Assembly (NCBI RefSeq): GCF_001316105.1
Contig: NZ_BBCP01000003.1
Location: 1-64,000 of the forward strand
DNA length: 64,000 nt
Reading direction: 5' to 3'
From: Thermogymnomonas acidicola JCM 13583
GTDB taxonomy: Archaea > Thermoplasmatota > Thermoplasmata > Thermoplasmatales > Thermoplasmataceae
A model generated the notes under the pieces. The model saw only the letters and a list, made by a program, of their open reading frames with translations, was not told where the DNA came from and did no database searches. Made by a program: the position numbers and the translations under genes. Below are positions 29,899 to 39,904 of the stretch, piece after piece (the first letter of the stretch is position 1; each line of letters opens with the position of its first letter).

Positions 29899-31037
29899 CT
29901 GTCCACCTCCCCGAAGACCAGGTCTATGGAGCCGGAAATAGCGATCAGGTCCGCTATCATCTGGTCCTTGGCCAGGACAGGGAGCACTGAGAGGTTCTTG
30001 AACATGGGGGGGCTCCTGACGTGCACCCTGTACGGCTTCACACCGCCGTCGCCTACCAGATACACGCCGAACTCACCCTTTGGTGATTCTGTCCTTGCAT
30101 AAACTTCTCCCTCTCCCCCCCTCAGCCTTGTCATGAGGGACTTCTTGGCCTTGGGGTTGAAGTACGGCCCATCAGGTATCTTCTTTATTGCCTGCTTCAG
30201 GATCTTGACCGACTGCCTCATCTCCTCGAACCTCACCAGGAACCTGGCCAGCGTATCACCCTTGAAAGATACCGGGATGTCGAAGTTCAGCTTGTCGTAT
30301 ACCAGGTAAGGCTCAGCCTTCCGAACGTCGTATTCAACTCCGGACGCGCGGAGCATCGGGCCAGTCACGCCGTAGTCCAGGGCAACTTCCCTCTTGAGGA
30401 CTCCCACGCCCTTGGTCCTGGATATGAATATGTCGTTCTTCACGAATATGTTGTATATCTCCTCCAGCCTCTTTGGGAAAGACGAGAGGAACTCCTCAAT
30501 CATGTAGATTATCTTGTCATTGAAGTCCTGGTAGACCCCCCCACCAATGCTCATGTAGTTGGTCTCCTGCCTGGAGCCGCATGCCTCAGCGAATATGTTC
30601 AGTATCTTTTCTCTCTCTATGAAGCAGTAGAAGAACGGGGGGGTGAGCATGCCTAGGTCAAGGCCGAAGGTCCCGGCCCAGACCAGGTGTGAGGCTATCC
30701 TGTTCAGCTCAGCCATTATCACCCTGATCCACTGTGCCCTTTCCGGGGGGGTGGCACACCAAGGAGCTTCTCCGCTGCCTCCAGGTACCCCCACCTCCAT
30801 GTTCATGGCAGAGACATAGTCCATCCTGTCGAAGTAGATCAGGGCGTCACAGTAGTAGTCGAGTTCGCATATCTTCTCCGCGTTCCTGTGGAGGTAGCCT
30901 ATTATTGGCTCTACCTCCCTTATGATCTCGCCGTCCAGCTTGGCCTTGAGCCTCAGGACCCCGTGGGTTGATGGGTGCTGTGGCCCGAAGTTCAGTTCGA
31001 CCCAGCCGCTGCTGTCCTGTGACCTGCTGACCATCAT
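29895..31037 (-). CDS. nuoD: NADH dehydrogenase-like complex subunit D (masked double frameshift)
   Basis: Catalytic-core subunit of complex I that lines the quinone pocket; NiFe-hydrogenase large-subunit fold. About 380 residues. Signatures: LNFGPQHPSTHGVLRL (quinone-site His), EPIIGYLHRNAEKI, RIASHLVWAGTFGLDLG, GPMLRASGVEYDVRK, RLRGGEGEVYARTESPKGEFGVYLV and the C-terminal SIDLVFGEVDR. Between about 30735 and 30800 the frame stays open but the residues are wrong: VGVPGGSGEAPWCATPPERAQ should read VGYLEAAEKLLGV then PERAQ. One extra base and a two-base run excess cancel. ATG 31037 or 31034 is favoured; GTG 31046 would overlap nuoC. Confidence 0.94.
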   Translation of the reverse strand: MMVSRSQDSSGWVELNFGPQHPSTHGVLRLKAKLDGEIIREVEPIIGYLHRNAEKICELDYYCDALIYFDRMDYVSAMNMEVGVPGGSGEAPWCATPPERAQWIRVIMAELNRIASHLVWAGTFGLDLGMLTPPFFYCFIEREKILNIFAEACGSRQETNYMSIGGGVYQDFNDKIIYMIEEFLSSFPKRLEEIYNIFVKNDIFISRTKGVGVLKREVALDYGVTGPMLRASGVEYDVRKAEPYLVYDKLNFDIPVSFKGDTLARFLVRFEEMRQSVKILKQAIKKIPDGPYFNPKAKKSLMTRLRGGEGEVYARTESPKGEFGVYLVGDGGVKPYRVHVRSPPMFKNLSVLPVLAKDQMIADLIAISGSIDLVFGEVDR

Positions 31038-31039
31038 GG

Positions 31040-31504
31040 CTACCACCCGTCGTTGGGATCGAAGGTTGCATAGTCGTTGCCTTCCTCGTCCATATTGATG
31101 TACTGCACCTTGGAGAGGTCGTAGTTCTTTCTGAGGGGATAGCCAACCCAGCTCTCCGGGAGGAAGATCCTCTTAAGGTTAGGGTGCCCCCCCTCGAAGA
31201 CAATGCCCAGCATGTCGTACTGCTCCCTCTCGTCCCAGTTTGCACTGCTCCACAGTGATGTCACGCTCGGTACCCTTTCATCCATGGTCTCTGTCTTCAC
31301 AACCACATAAGTGTTCTTCTCCAGTGAATAGAGGTGGTAAACTACCTCCAGCCTGTCCTTCCTGTCCACGCCGGTTATGAGCGAGAGGTTGAATCCCTGG
31401 GACTTCAGTTCCCTCATGAGCTCAAGGAGGTGCTCCTTGGCTACCTTTATTATCCTCCTTCCGTCCTTACCCTTGGTCTCCTCGAGTATCTGCACCAAAG
31501 ACAT
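31040..31504 (-). CDS. nuoC: NADH dehydrogenase-like complex subunit C
   Basis: Peripheral-arm subunit (30-kDa homologue) of complex I, about 154 residues. Start ATG 31504 ([15 protein letters not shown]) shares one base with the nuoB stop. Family signature is [47 protein letters not shown]; the G run in FEGGHPNL adds a residue or shifts the frame near 31190. Ends DPNDGW at TAG 31040, two bases before the nuoD start. Confidence 0.92.
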   Translation of the reverse strand: [154 protein letters not shown]

Positions 31505-31985
31505 CACCTGTCCGCTTCGCCCCCCCTTATCTTCTTCTGCAGGAGCATTATGCCGTACGTCAGTGCCTCCGGCGTGGGCGGGCAGCCCGGGACGTAGACA
31601 TCCACAGGTATCACCTTGTCCACGCCCAGGACAACGGAGTAGCCCTGGTTGTAAGGGCCACCCTGTATCACGCAGACACCCATCGCTATTACGTACTTCG
31701 GGTACGGCATCTCGTCGTAAAGCCTCCTGACCCTGGGTGCCATCTTCTTTGTAACCGTGCCCGCAACTATCATCAGGTCCGACTGCTGGGGGAGTTCCTG
31801 AATATCTCGCTCCCGAACCTGGATATGTCAAGGTGCGAGGCCTGGATACACATCATCTCAATGGCACAACATGCGAGCCCGAACGTGAGCGGCCACAGTG
31901 AGTTGCTCCTGCCCCCCCACTGCAGGGCCCTCTCGAGTGTGGTGAGCACTACGCCGCCCTCTCCGCTCTTCATCATCTCTCCCAC
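31504..31985 (-). CDS. nuoB: NADH dehydrogenase-like complex subunit B (frameshifted once)
   Basis: Carries the N2 4Fe-4S cluster that passes electrons to quinone. About 160 residues. Cluster ligands are visible in [25 protein letters not shown] and [11 protein letters not shown]. Start ATG 31985 overlaps the nuoA end. One base is off near 31793 ([20 protein letters not shown]). [11 protein letters not shown] contains a C7 run on the plus strand and probably an extra glycine. Confidence 0.94.
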
Positions 31986-32412
31986 CTCATGTAGCCTTCC
32001 TTGAAAGCGTAATAGACAACGAACAGTGGCATTACGAGGAATATAATTGTCTCAACAAAGGGCACTATTCCCAGGCTCTTGAACCTGTACGCCCAAGGGA
32101 AGAGTAGAACCATATCAACATCGAAGAGTATGAAGAGGAGTATAACAGGTATATACTGGATGGTCACGTTCTTGCCTATGTCACCCCCCCTGGCAACCTC
32201 ACCGCTCTCGTAGGCTCAAGGTACCTGGTGTCCCTGACAGGAGGGTTGCTCTCCCTCTGCAGGTTCTCAATTATGTCTCTGCTCTTCAGGCTTGGCCGCC
32301 TGTTCTTTTTATACCTCCCTTCACCGATGGACGGGATCGCGGAGAAGAGTGCATACATGGCCAGGATGACAAGAACCAGTGTTACTAGGAGCGGAATATA
32401 ACCGTCCAGCAT
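31973..32412 (-). CDS. nuoA: NADH dehydrogenase-like complex subunit A (frameshifted)
   Basis: Three-helix membrane subunit of complex I and first gene of the operon, about 146 residues. Start ATG 32412 ([24 protein letters not shown]) with CTTAAATAGG at 32431-32440 about 24 nt upstream. The diagnostic segment is [25 protein letters not shown]. The frame breaks near the C6/C7 runs at 32170-32210. The middle loop carries an unusually basic insert ([14 protein letters not shown]). Confidence 0.92.
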
Positions 32413-32430
32413 AATTCAGTATCTGACCAG

Positions 32431-32440
32431 CCTATTTAAG
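32431..32440 (-). promoter_or_regulatory. TATA box of the nuo operon
   Basis: CTTAAATAGG read on the minus strand, about 24 nt before the nuoA ATG; the operon is expected to be leaderless at its first gene. Confidence 0.5.
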
Positions 32441-32504
32441 ATATTCTTTGAACCGCCTGCGGCTAAAACCCACTAGCGCTGAAAATATATTCGTCTCCAG
32501 ACCC

Positions 32505-34369
32505 TCAAAAATATTTTGGGGGGTATCCTATCACCGCGCACCACTGGACGGGTTCCCCCCCGACCTCGTCGAACAGTTTTAAGAGCACAGATGGGTCGAA
32601 GGGCCTCCCTGAGACCCTCCTGGCCTCTGGCACCAGTGACTTCCTCTGGACCCCACGCGATGCCAGCTCCCTTGCAAGGTTCCTGAGCTCCTCCTCGCCC
32701 ATAGGCCTCAGTGATATATCGCTGAGTATGCTCTCCTTGCCCTCTCCCCCCCTGAACAGCCTGTCCAGTGCGGCCTCAAAGGAGTCCCTCACCCAACCCA
32801 GCCTCGATCCCGAAAGGATCAGGCCGTAGATGTCGTCGTCGCTCACCTGGGCCTTGGACGCCTTCCTCTTCTCCGGGACGGTCTGCAGGAGGAGCCTGGA
32901 GATGAGCCTCGGGTTGCCAGTCTCATCAGCCAGATACTGGAAGGCCCTCAGCATCCCCCCCTCGTTGACCAGTATCTCCGCGTCCTGCGAAGAGATGCCG
33001 TACCTGCCTGATATGGACCTGACGAGCTCGTGCTTCGGCGGTGCCACCATCGAATCAGCCTCATCGAGCATCCCTTTCCCTATGAAGATGTAGGGCACAT
33101 CAGTCTCCGGGTACATCCTCTCCCCCCCTCCCGGCAGAGGCCTCAGGAACCTGGTCTCTCCATCTTCCGATGCTGCCCTTGTCTCCGAGAAGTCCATGGC
33201 AAAGAGCATGCTTAGCTTCCAGTTCATCTCCGCCTCAAGGTTGCCTGCATTGTCCGCCGGCGATGTGCATATCATGAAGCGTCCGGGTTGCCAAGCTCCT
33301 GCCTGACCCTCTCCACCTCACCCCCCGGTGATGCCAAACGCCGGTAGCTCGTCAGAGTGCATCAGGCCACCGTATCCGAACGCCTTCACCACCTCTGAAA
33401 GCTCCCTACCTATCCTGTATTCTCCACTCTTCAGGAGCCCAGATAGGCCGTCAAGGCGGGAGGCATAAACGTGCAGGCCAGACGATATGGAGTTAGCTAT
33501 GACCCTTGATCCGGTTCCCCCCTGAAGAGTTCGGTCACGTCCTTCAGCTTCACGCGGGAAGGCCCCCCCTCACCCTCGAGCGCCACTCCGATATTGCCCT
33601 GGCCAGGTTCTCCTGCCTACCCCCCCTCTCCCACCTGATGACCTCCCTTATGAGGGACAGCCTGCTGACCCCCCCTTTATCTCCACCCTCCCGTGTCCCA
33701 TGGAGAAGTTGACGTCTTGCCTTATGGCCTCCGCCCCCCCCTTCTCAGGAACCAGTGTAGGATACAATGTAACCTATGCTCTCCGCAACCTCCACAGCGT
33801 GATCCTCGTCCTTTATGTCCGGCTCGGTTGATATTTCTATGAGGGGGAATGCCGAGCCTGTCCAGGCTGTAAGTGACCCTTCCGGCCTCCTCCTTCACCT
33901 TCCTGGCTGCATCTTCCTCCAGGCACACGGTCGATATGCCGACACGGCCCTGACTGGTCTCTATGTACCCATCCATGCCCACCACCGCTGTCCTCTGGAA
34001 GCCAGTGGTGTTGGAGCCATCTATGACAACCTTCCTCATGTAGGAGATTACGGGCAGCACATCGCAGTGCAGGGCCCTTGAAACCGCGATCGCTGTTAAC
34101 AGGGCCTTGCGGTCAACCTCGTGTGGTGGTTCCTCGTCCATCTCAACGAGGCAGCTGTTGTCCGTCACTATGTACTCGAACACCCTTGACCTGTTCCTCT
34201 CGTATATTGCGGCCCTGTCCATCTTCCCCCCCATTTCGCTCTGCACCGGGATCAGGGTTCTCCAGAACCTGGTGCCTGTTTCCTGGTGGCCCTCAACAGG
34301 GCACCGGCAGAACAGCTTTCCAGTGTTCAGCTGGAAATGTATCTCCAGGCCTATCTTCTGGCCTCTCAA
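32505..34369 (-). CDS. gatE: glutamyl-tRNA(Gln) amidotransferase subunit E (frameshifted)
   Basis: With GatD, converts Glu-tRNA(Gln) to Gln-tRNA(Gln); specific to archaea. About 620 residues, family-normal. A TTG start at 34369 overlaps the gatD stop (TTGA). The GatB/E core begins KIGLEIHFQLNTGKLFCRCP and continues DNSCLVEMDEEPPHEVDRKALL. The middle (33275-33720) is broken at several C runs but includes the insert domain, and the last 250 residues (32505-33275) hold the tail domain with ADSMVAPPKHELVRSISGRYGISSQDAEILV. The final residues after KLFDEV lie beyond a C7 run near 32558 and may be out of frame. Confidence 0.9.
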
Positions 34370-35603
34370 AGCTGCACCTCCCTCTGTATCACCTCTCCCC
34401 CCCTCAGGTCAGTGAGCAGGGCCTCGGCAAACCTCTCTTCTGGGTAGTTGGCCAGCACATACATGCTCTTCACGTAAGCCACCTCAGGCAGCATGCCCTC
34501 CGCCGGCAGCACACCTATGGACTGCAGTTCCCTCCCTGTGCTGTAAACGTTCATGTTCACAGACCCGCCTATGCACTGCGATGCCATCACAACGTGCACC
34601 CCCCCGTCCCTGACGAGCCTTCCTATTGAGTCGTAGAGGTGCTTGAGCAGTGGCCTAGACCAGTCCCCCCCATGAGCACCAGGGCTCTCCTCCCGTCTGC
34701 CATGGCCTCTAGGTCGCTGCCCTGCAGGGTCGGGTGCACGTACACCATTGAAACCCTCTCATCGAGCCTGCCGTTCAGGCGCACAGCACCAGATGGTGCC
34801 CTGGCGTGCCCCCCCTCCAGGCTCACGTTGCCATGCGATAGAGATGCAAGTGGCGGTATGCCTATGCTCCTGAAGGCGTCCCTCCTGCTGGTGTGCATCT
34901 TCCTCGAACGGACGCCCCCCCTGTGGAGCACAATGCTCTCGTCTGAGATGGAGCCGTGCATGGCTATGCCGACCTCACCGATAGGCAGGGAAGAGAATTT
35001 CACAGCGGCAGCCACGTTGAGCGGTGCGTCGCTGCTGGGGGGGCGGTCCGGGCTCCTCTGCGAACCCACCAGGACGACAGGTGAAGGCAGCCCCTCGAAC
35101 ATGAAGGCGAGGGCGGCCGCGGTGTATGACATTGTATCTGTGCCGTGGGCCACCACCACGCGCTTCCCCCCCCTTTCCATCTCCAAGGCGACCTCCCTTG
35201 CGAGCCTCACCCAGTCTGCAGGCCTCATGTTCTCGCTGAAAACGTTCATTACCTCCCTGACCTCAACCTCACCGCTCTCCGCGATCTCCGGGGGCGCCCC
35301 CCTAAGGATTATCCTCGGGTCCTTCACAGGCCTCACAGCACCGGTGGCGTAGTCCACCATGCTCGCTATTGTCCCCCCCCTGTTGTCAGGATGACCACAG
35401 AACCGTTACCGGTGCCAGGTGCTCCCTCTTCCTCCACCCTTGGGGGCCTCCTGCACAAGCCTGATCCTGCACTCCGCCTCTGGAACCGATATGTTGTACC
35501 CGCTCCTCAGCTTCACGGTTATTATTCCGCCTTCCTGGTTCACGAACGTTGCATCATATTTCCTGTTCCTGAACTCCACCTCAACACGGTCGCCGAGTTT
35601 CAT
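34366..35603 (-). CDS. gatD: glutamyl-tRNA(Gln) amidotransferase subunit D (frameshifted)
   Basis: Asparaginase-like subunit that releases ammonia from glutamine or asparagine for GatE. About 412 residues. ATG 35603 begins the small N-terminal barrel (MKLGDRVEVEFRNRKYDA). The asparaginase domain has VVILTTGGTIAS at the C7 run near 35378, AHGTDTMSYTAAALAF, VLVGSQRSPDRPSSDAPLN and, after a break near 34667, LGHAPLKHLYDS with MASQCIGGSVNMNVYSTG. The stop overlaps gatE. The upstream DUF72 gene ends 12 nt before it, so three or four genes are probably co-transcribed. Confidence 0.93.
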
Positions 35604-35614
35604 GGAGATGCCTC

Positions 35615-36424
35615 CTAAACTATCCTCCCCCCCAGGTTCCTGGTTATGCCGAGCATATCCATGGCCCTGATGGCATTCCTTGGGGGGGCCTTCCCAGAGG
35701 GGGGGTGGTTGTTGAAGTAGATGAAGACCTCCTCCAGGCCACTGCTGCCCCTTATGATGCCCACTATGCTTTCAAGTTCGCTGTCACTGTATTCATAGTC
35801 GAAGGGCAGTGCATCCGACTTCCTGTACCAGGCTTCGTAGTTGCGGCCGTGTAGCCTAACGTATGCCTGGCCGGAAAGTTCATTGACGCCGGAGATCCTT
35901 GACTCCGGGCTGTCCAGTGTGACTGGAAGGACTCCTACCTCAACCAGCCTGCTGTAGTATTCCCTGGAGTAGAGTGCCCTGTTCCTGAACTCCACCGCGT
36001 ACCTGTACCTCCCCGTCCTGGCCTCCCCGAGAAGCCCAATCAGAGACTCCATGTTCCCAGGGCCGAAGGCTGGCGGCAGCTGTATCAGGCAGTAGCCAGG
36101 ACGCCTTTGCTGCGGAACCTCTCCAGCACCTCGTCCTCGAAGACGGCAAGTGAGGCCGAGGCAAGTTCTGCGCTCCTGAAGAGGGCCTCGTGCGTCACAG
36201 CCCTGGGGGGCCTTCACAGAGAACATGAACTCCCTGCCCGATACTGTCCTTATCCACCTGTCCACAGATATGCCTGAGGGCTGCCGGTAGAATGTGGAAT
36301 CGACCTCCACGGTGTTGAACACGCTGCTGTAGAATGACAGGTGGTCCCTGGTAGACGGAGGGTAGAATGTGCCGACCCAGTCACTGTAACTCCAGCCGCT
36401 GCAGCCAGCCCAGTACCTGACCAT
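35615..36424 (-). CDS. DUF72 family protein (frameshifted)
   Basis: TIM-barrel protein of DUF72, about 270 residues. Start ATG 36424 ([22 protein letters not shown]) with the usual FNTVEVDSTFYRQP, then FSVKAPQ, YCLIQLPPAFGPG, YAVEFRNRALY, AYVRLHGRNYEAWY and VFIYFNNHPPSGKAPRNA. A loss of frame between about 36090 and 36210 removes one helix-strand unit that reads normally in the other frames. The family has no firm biochemical role. The ATG shares one base with the stop of the acyl-CoA dehydrogenase. Confidence 0.88.
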   Translation of the reverse strand: MVRYWAGCSGWSYSDWVGTFYPPSTRDHLSFYSSVFNTVEVDSTFYRQPSGISVDRWIRTVSGREFMFSVKAPQGCDARGPLQERRTCLGLTCRLRGRGAGEVPQQRRPGYCLIQLPPAFGPGNMESLIGLLGEARTGRYRYAVEFRNRALYSREYYSRLVEVGVLPVTLDSPESRISGVNELSGQAYVRLHGRNYEAWYRKSDALPFDYEYSDSELESIVGIIRGSSGLEEVFIYFNNHPPSGKAPPRNAIRAMDMLGITRNLGGRIV

Positions 36425-37580
36425 CAGTGCCCCCCCTTCAGGATCTCCCTGGCTATCACTATCCTCTGTATCTCGTTTGTGCCCTCATAGATCTCCGTTA
36501 TCTTCGCATCCCTCAGGTGCCTCTCGACGTCAAAGTCCTTGGTGTAGCCGTAGCCCCCCCAAAGATCTGTATTGCCTCCTTGGCCACGAACATGGCTGTC
36601 TCTGAAGCATACATCTTTGCCATGGAGGCGAGCTTTATGGCCCTCTGGCCCACTGCCCAGAGGCGCGCGGCCTCATATGTCAGGAGCCTGCTTGCCTCTA
36701 TCCTCGTGGCCATGTCCGCCAGCTTGAACTGTATCCCCCCCTCGAACTCGGATATTGCCTGCCCGAACTGCTTCCTGTTCTTGGAGTACTCCAGGGCTTC
36801 CTCGTAAGCAGCCTCTGCGATGCCGAGTGCTTGGGCCGCTATGCCGATCCGCCCTGCATCGAGTGTCTCCATTATGACCCTGAAGCCGTCGTTGAGCTGG
36901 CCCACTATGTTTTCCTCAGGCACCTCCACGTCTTCGAAGACGAGTTCAACTGTGGAACTCCCCCCCCTCAGCCCCATCTTCCTGATGTCCCTGCTTATCC
37001 TCAGTCCTGGCGTGCCAGCATCGACAACGAATGTCGTGATGCCCCCCCTGTGCCTCTTCCCGGAGTCCGTTACAGCATCGAAGACGAAGAACTTCGCTAT
37101 CCTCCCGTTGGAGATGAAGAGCTTCGTTCCGTTAACGACAAAGCTACTGCCCTTCCTCACAGCAGTTGTCCTGATGGATGCTGCATCGCTCCCTGCGCCT
37201 GGCTCCGTTATGGCCAGGCCGCCCACTGCTCCCTGGGCCACCTGCGTGAGGTACCTTTTCTTCAGTTCCTCGCTGCCAAACATGAGGATGGGCTCGGCAA
37301 ACAGTGTCAGTGCACCGTCAAGCACCAGTGCGGTGCTCGGGCAGGCCTTTGATATCTCCTCAATGACCCTGACAAGAAGCTCGAAGCCGAGGCCTGCGCC
37401 ACCGTACTTCTCCGGAATGTAGATGGAGAAGAGGCCAAGGGCCCTCATCCTGTCTATGAGGTCCTGTGGGACGTTCTCCTCCTCATCTATCTGCCTGGCC
37501 CTGGGCTTGACCTCATTCTGGGCGAATTCCCTGACTACCTTGAGGACCTGCTCCTCCGTCTCCTTGAGGCCTGAAAGCAT
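36424..37580 (-). CDS. acyl-CoA dehydrogenase (frameshifted near end)
   Basis: FAD enzyme introducing the alpha-beta double bond in acyl-CoA. About 385 residues. Start ATG 37580 ([19 protein letters not shown]). Signatures: [32 protein letters not shown], the FAD/acyl loop [36 protein letters not shown], and after the C7-run break near 36556 [31 protein letters not shown], which holds the catalytic Glu. Chain-length preference is not readable. The stop is shared with the DUF72 start. Electron acceptor (ETF) genes are not in the window. Confidence 0.93.
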
Positions 37581-37631
37581 GCATGAGCCATGTCAAGAAT
37601 CGATATAAATTGGTGCTTCGGGCCCCCCCTT

Positions 37632-38214
37632 CAACGGCCCGATATGAGCTCACTCTTGAGGGTCTCCAGGAGGTCCTCCGGTATCCGGGCGCTCTCCTCG
37701 TACCCCCCGGGTGCCTTGTCTCTATGTATACGTTCCTTGCTTCCATGAACTCCGAGAGCTGCTTGTCAGTGAACCTGAAACGCAGGTACTGGAGAGTGCT
37801 CTCGAGCGTGTCCGTTGACCTCCCCCCCTCTTCCGGTATTGCGTGTATCTCTGAGTTCCCGAAAGTCATGTATACATGCTTCTCTATCCCTGCAAGCCTT
37901 GGCATCTCCCGTATGAGCTTGTCCTGTGTGTCGAACTCAATGAACATAGACACGCTCAGCTCGTTTCTGCCGGGCAGTAGGTCACTGTAGACCCTGATCA
38001 GCCTCCTTATCTCCTCCTCATCGTGCACGTTCTCTATGAACACCATCTCATTGATCTGGTTGAGCACTGTGTCCTTGCACTCAAAGAGGAAGCTGAAGGT
38101 CCTGGTTGAGACCCTCCTCCTCTTCTTTATCTCAATTATCTCCTTGACTATCCTGTCCCTTTCCTTCTCATAAATCTGAGGAGGTAGAACCTCCTCCCTC
38201 CTTATCTCCAGCAT
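37632..38214 (-). CDS. DUF3501 family protein (frameshifted near end)
   Basis: About 193 residues of DUF3501. Start ATG 38214 (MLEIRREEVLPPQIYEKERD), three bases after the rubrerythrin stop. Diagnostic blocks: RVSTRTFSFLFECKDTVLNQINEMV, LPGRNELSVSMFIEFDTQD, HVYMTFGNSEIHAIPEEG and VHYIRF-like TLQYLRFRFTDKQ. The frame breaks at a C6 run near 37705; corrected it ends KSELISGR at TGA 37632. DUF3501 is often encoded beside rubrerythrin, which suggests a peroxide or iron-related role, but none has been shown to my knowledge. Confidence 0.75.
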
Positions 38215-38216
38215 GT

Positions 38217-38637
38217 TCACTGCTGCTTCAGCTTCTGCAGCGTCTCCTCGTACTTCTTGGCGTGAGACTTCTCCGCTTGGCAAGCACCTCAAACCAGTGG
38301 GCTATGTCTTCGAAGCCCTCCTCCCTCGCTACCTTTGCAAAGCCAGGTACATCTGGGAGTACTCGTATGTCTCTCCTGCTATGGCGCTCTTGAGGTTCTG
38401 CTCTGTTGTCCCTATGGGCTCTCCGGTCACAGGGTCGCCAACAAGCTGCAGGTACTTGAGGTGACCGAATGCGTGCGCAGTCTCACCGTCTGCCGTTGAC
38501 CTGAAAACGGCCGCTATCTCCTGGTAGCCCTCCTCGTCTGCCTTCTGTGCGAAGTACAGATACCTCCTGTTCGCCTGCGCCTCACCCGCAAAACCCATTT
38601 TCAGGTTCTCCAGAGTCTTGCTGTTCTTCAGATCCAT
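38217..38637 (-). CDS. rubrerythrin-type ferritin-like protein (frameshifted)
   Basis: Di-iron four-helix protein of the rubrerythrin group, about 140 residues, without a rubredoxin domain. Start ATG 38637 (MDLKNSKTLENLKMGFAGEAQANRRYLYFAQKADEEGY). The di-iron ligands Glu and ExxH are visible in GFAGEAQANRRY and DGETAHAFGH in the first pair, and GETYEYSQMY with EKSHAKKY in the second. Frame breaks are single-base losses near 38338 and 38273. A GGTGG lies before the start. Family members reduce hydrogen peroxide, consistent with an aerobic acidophile. Confidence 0.85.
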
Positions 38638-38701
38638 TTTGCCACCAGGGATGTATCGAATTATCATATTTGAATTTATTGGAATGATTACTAATTAATA
38701 T

Positions 38702-39857
38702 CTATACAAATTTAGCCCTGCCGGATGCGACCAGGAATATGCCGAGGGCCCTATCTACACTATGGACACCCGCGTCCAGCTCGAACTTCCTGCCCATGAA
38801 CCAAACTGAAAAGCCTGCTGGGAGCTCGACCCTGCACTCCCCCCCATCCCTGAACCTCTCCGGCACGGCAGACACCAGGGGATCGAACTCCTCCAGACCG
38901 TCGAGAGGGACAGGCAGGACCATGAGGCCAGACTTCCCGTGCAGGCTCATGGGGAACCTGATCAGCCTGTGCACGTCTGTGGTCACGGGCTCATCGATCT
39001 CAGACCTCTCCCTCTCAAGGTATGTGGTGGTTGCCCACTCGAACACCTTCTGCTCCGCCTCACTGATATCAAGCCTGTACTTCAGGTGGCCAGGGCTGCT
39101 CAGCACCTGCTCCCTACTCGCAGTCCTTGTCCTGTCCACTATGACCGGGGGGGAGTTCCTGCGTGACAGGATATCAGAGAGCTCATCGTCCTTGAGTATG
39201 CCAATGTTCGAGCCCCTGTAGACCTCCGCGAACACTGAAGAAACGAAGCGGTCTATGGAGCTGATCCAGCCCCCCCCATTGCACCGCTGAGCAGAAAGGA
39301 GTTCTTCCTTATCTCTGAAAATGTTATCCCCCCCTCCCCCCCCTAACGTAGTCAGCGATCTCCCTCCTGGAATCCGAATCGAGTGTGTAGACTGCGTCGT
39401 CCTGTATGTGCACATGGTATCCACGGCCACCAGAGAAGTAGACCTTGATCGAATCACGCGGCACGCCCAGCGAGCCGATTAGGAAGTTCTTTACCAGCCT
39501 GATGGTGTGCTTCTTCACCTCTCCGAGTATCGCCTCGTAGCTCATGTTTGAGGCGCCTGGTATGTGGTCTGCATCCAGGTCAAAGATCAGCTCCGCACCC
39601 AACCAGCCCTTACCCTCCATTGACCTCTCATCCGGCTTCCTGTAATATGCAGAAGAGTAGTAGAGGTGCCTGGGCGGATCCCTGGCACACATTGCCCTGG
39701 CCTCAAGGAGGCTCCTGAACTTCCTGTGCCTGACCATTGTGCCCTCGAATGGGATCAGGCCTATCTCCCTTGAGGAGATGTTGTCAGGGCCATCCGGCTC
39801 CCATGAGGAGTAGTATTCCCTGAATGCAGAGTGGAGCATGGCCGTGGATCTGTCCAC
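38702..39857 (-). CDS. priS: DNA primase small (catalytic) subunit PriS (frameshifted)
   Basis: Archaeal/eukaryotic-type primase that starts DNA strands; works with PriL. About 385 residues. The GTG start 39857 fits the shared TATA; ATG 39839 is an alternative. Catalytic aspartates are in GAELIFDLDADH, with KVYFSGGRGYHVHI next. The frame breaks in the C-rich stretch 39330-39350 and the rest reads SSIDRFVSSVFAEVY to DEPVTTDVHRLIRFPMSLHGKSG, the conserved C-terminal block with basic residues. The zinc motif region lies around CARDPPRHLYYSSAYYRKPD. No priL in the window. Confidence 0.93.
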
Positions 39858-39874
39858 CTTAACCTATGGAATAG

Positions 39875-39885
39875 TATTTTAATTA
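39875..39885. promoter_or_regulatory. shared divergent TATA region (priS / sedolisin)
   Basis: TATTTTAATTA is a TATA box in either direction; it lies about 25 nt before ATG 39905 (+) and about 23 nt before GTG 39857 (-). The two genes are 47 bp apart, so polymerase complexes on them should exclude each other. Confidence 0.5.
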
Positions 39886-39904
39886 GGTTTGTGATCGTTT
39901 ACCC

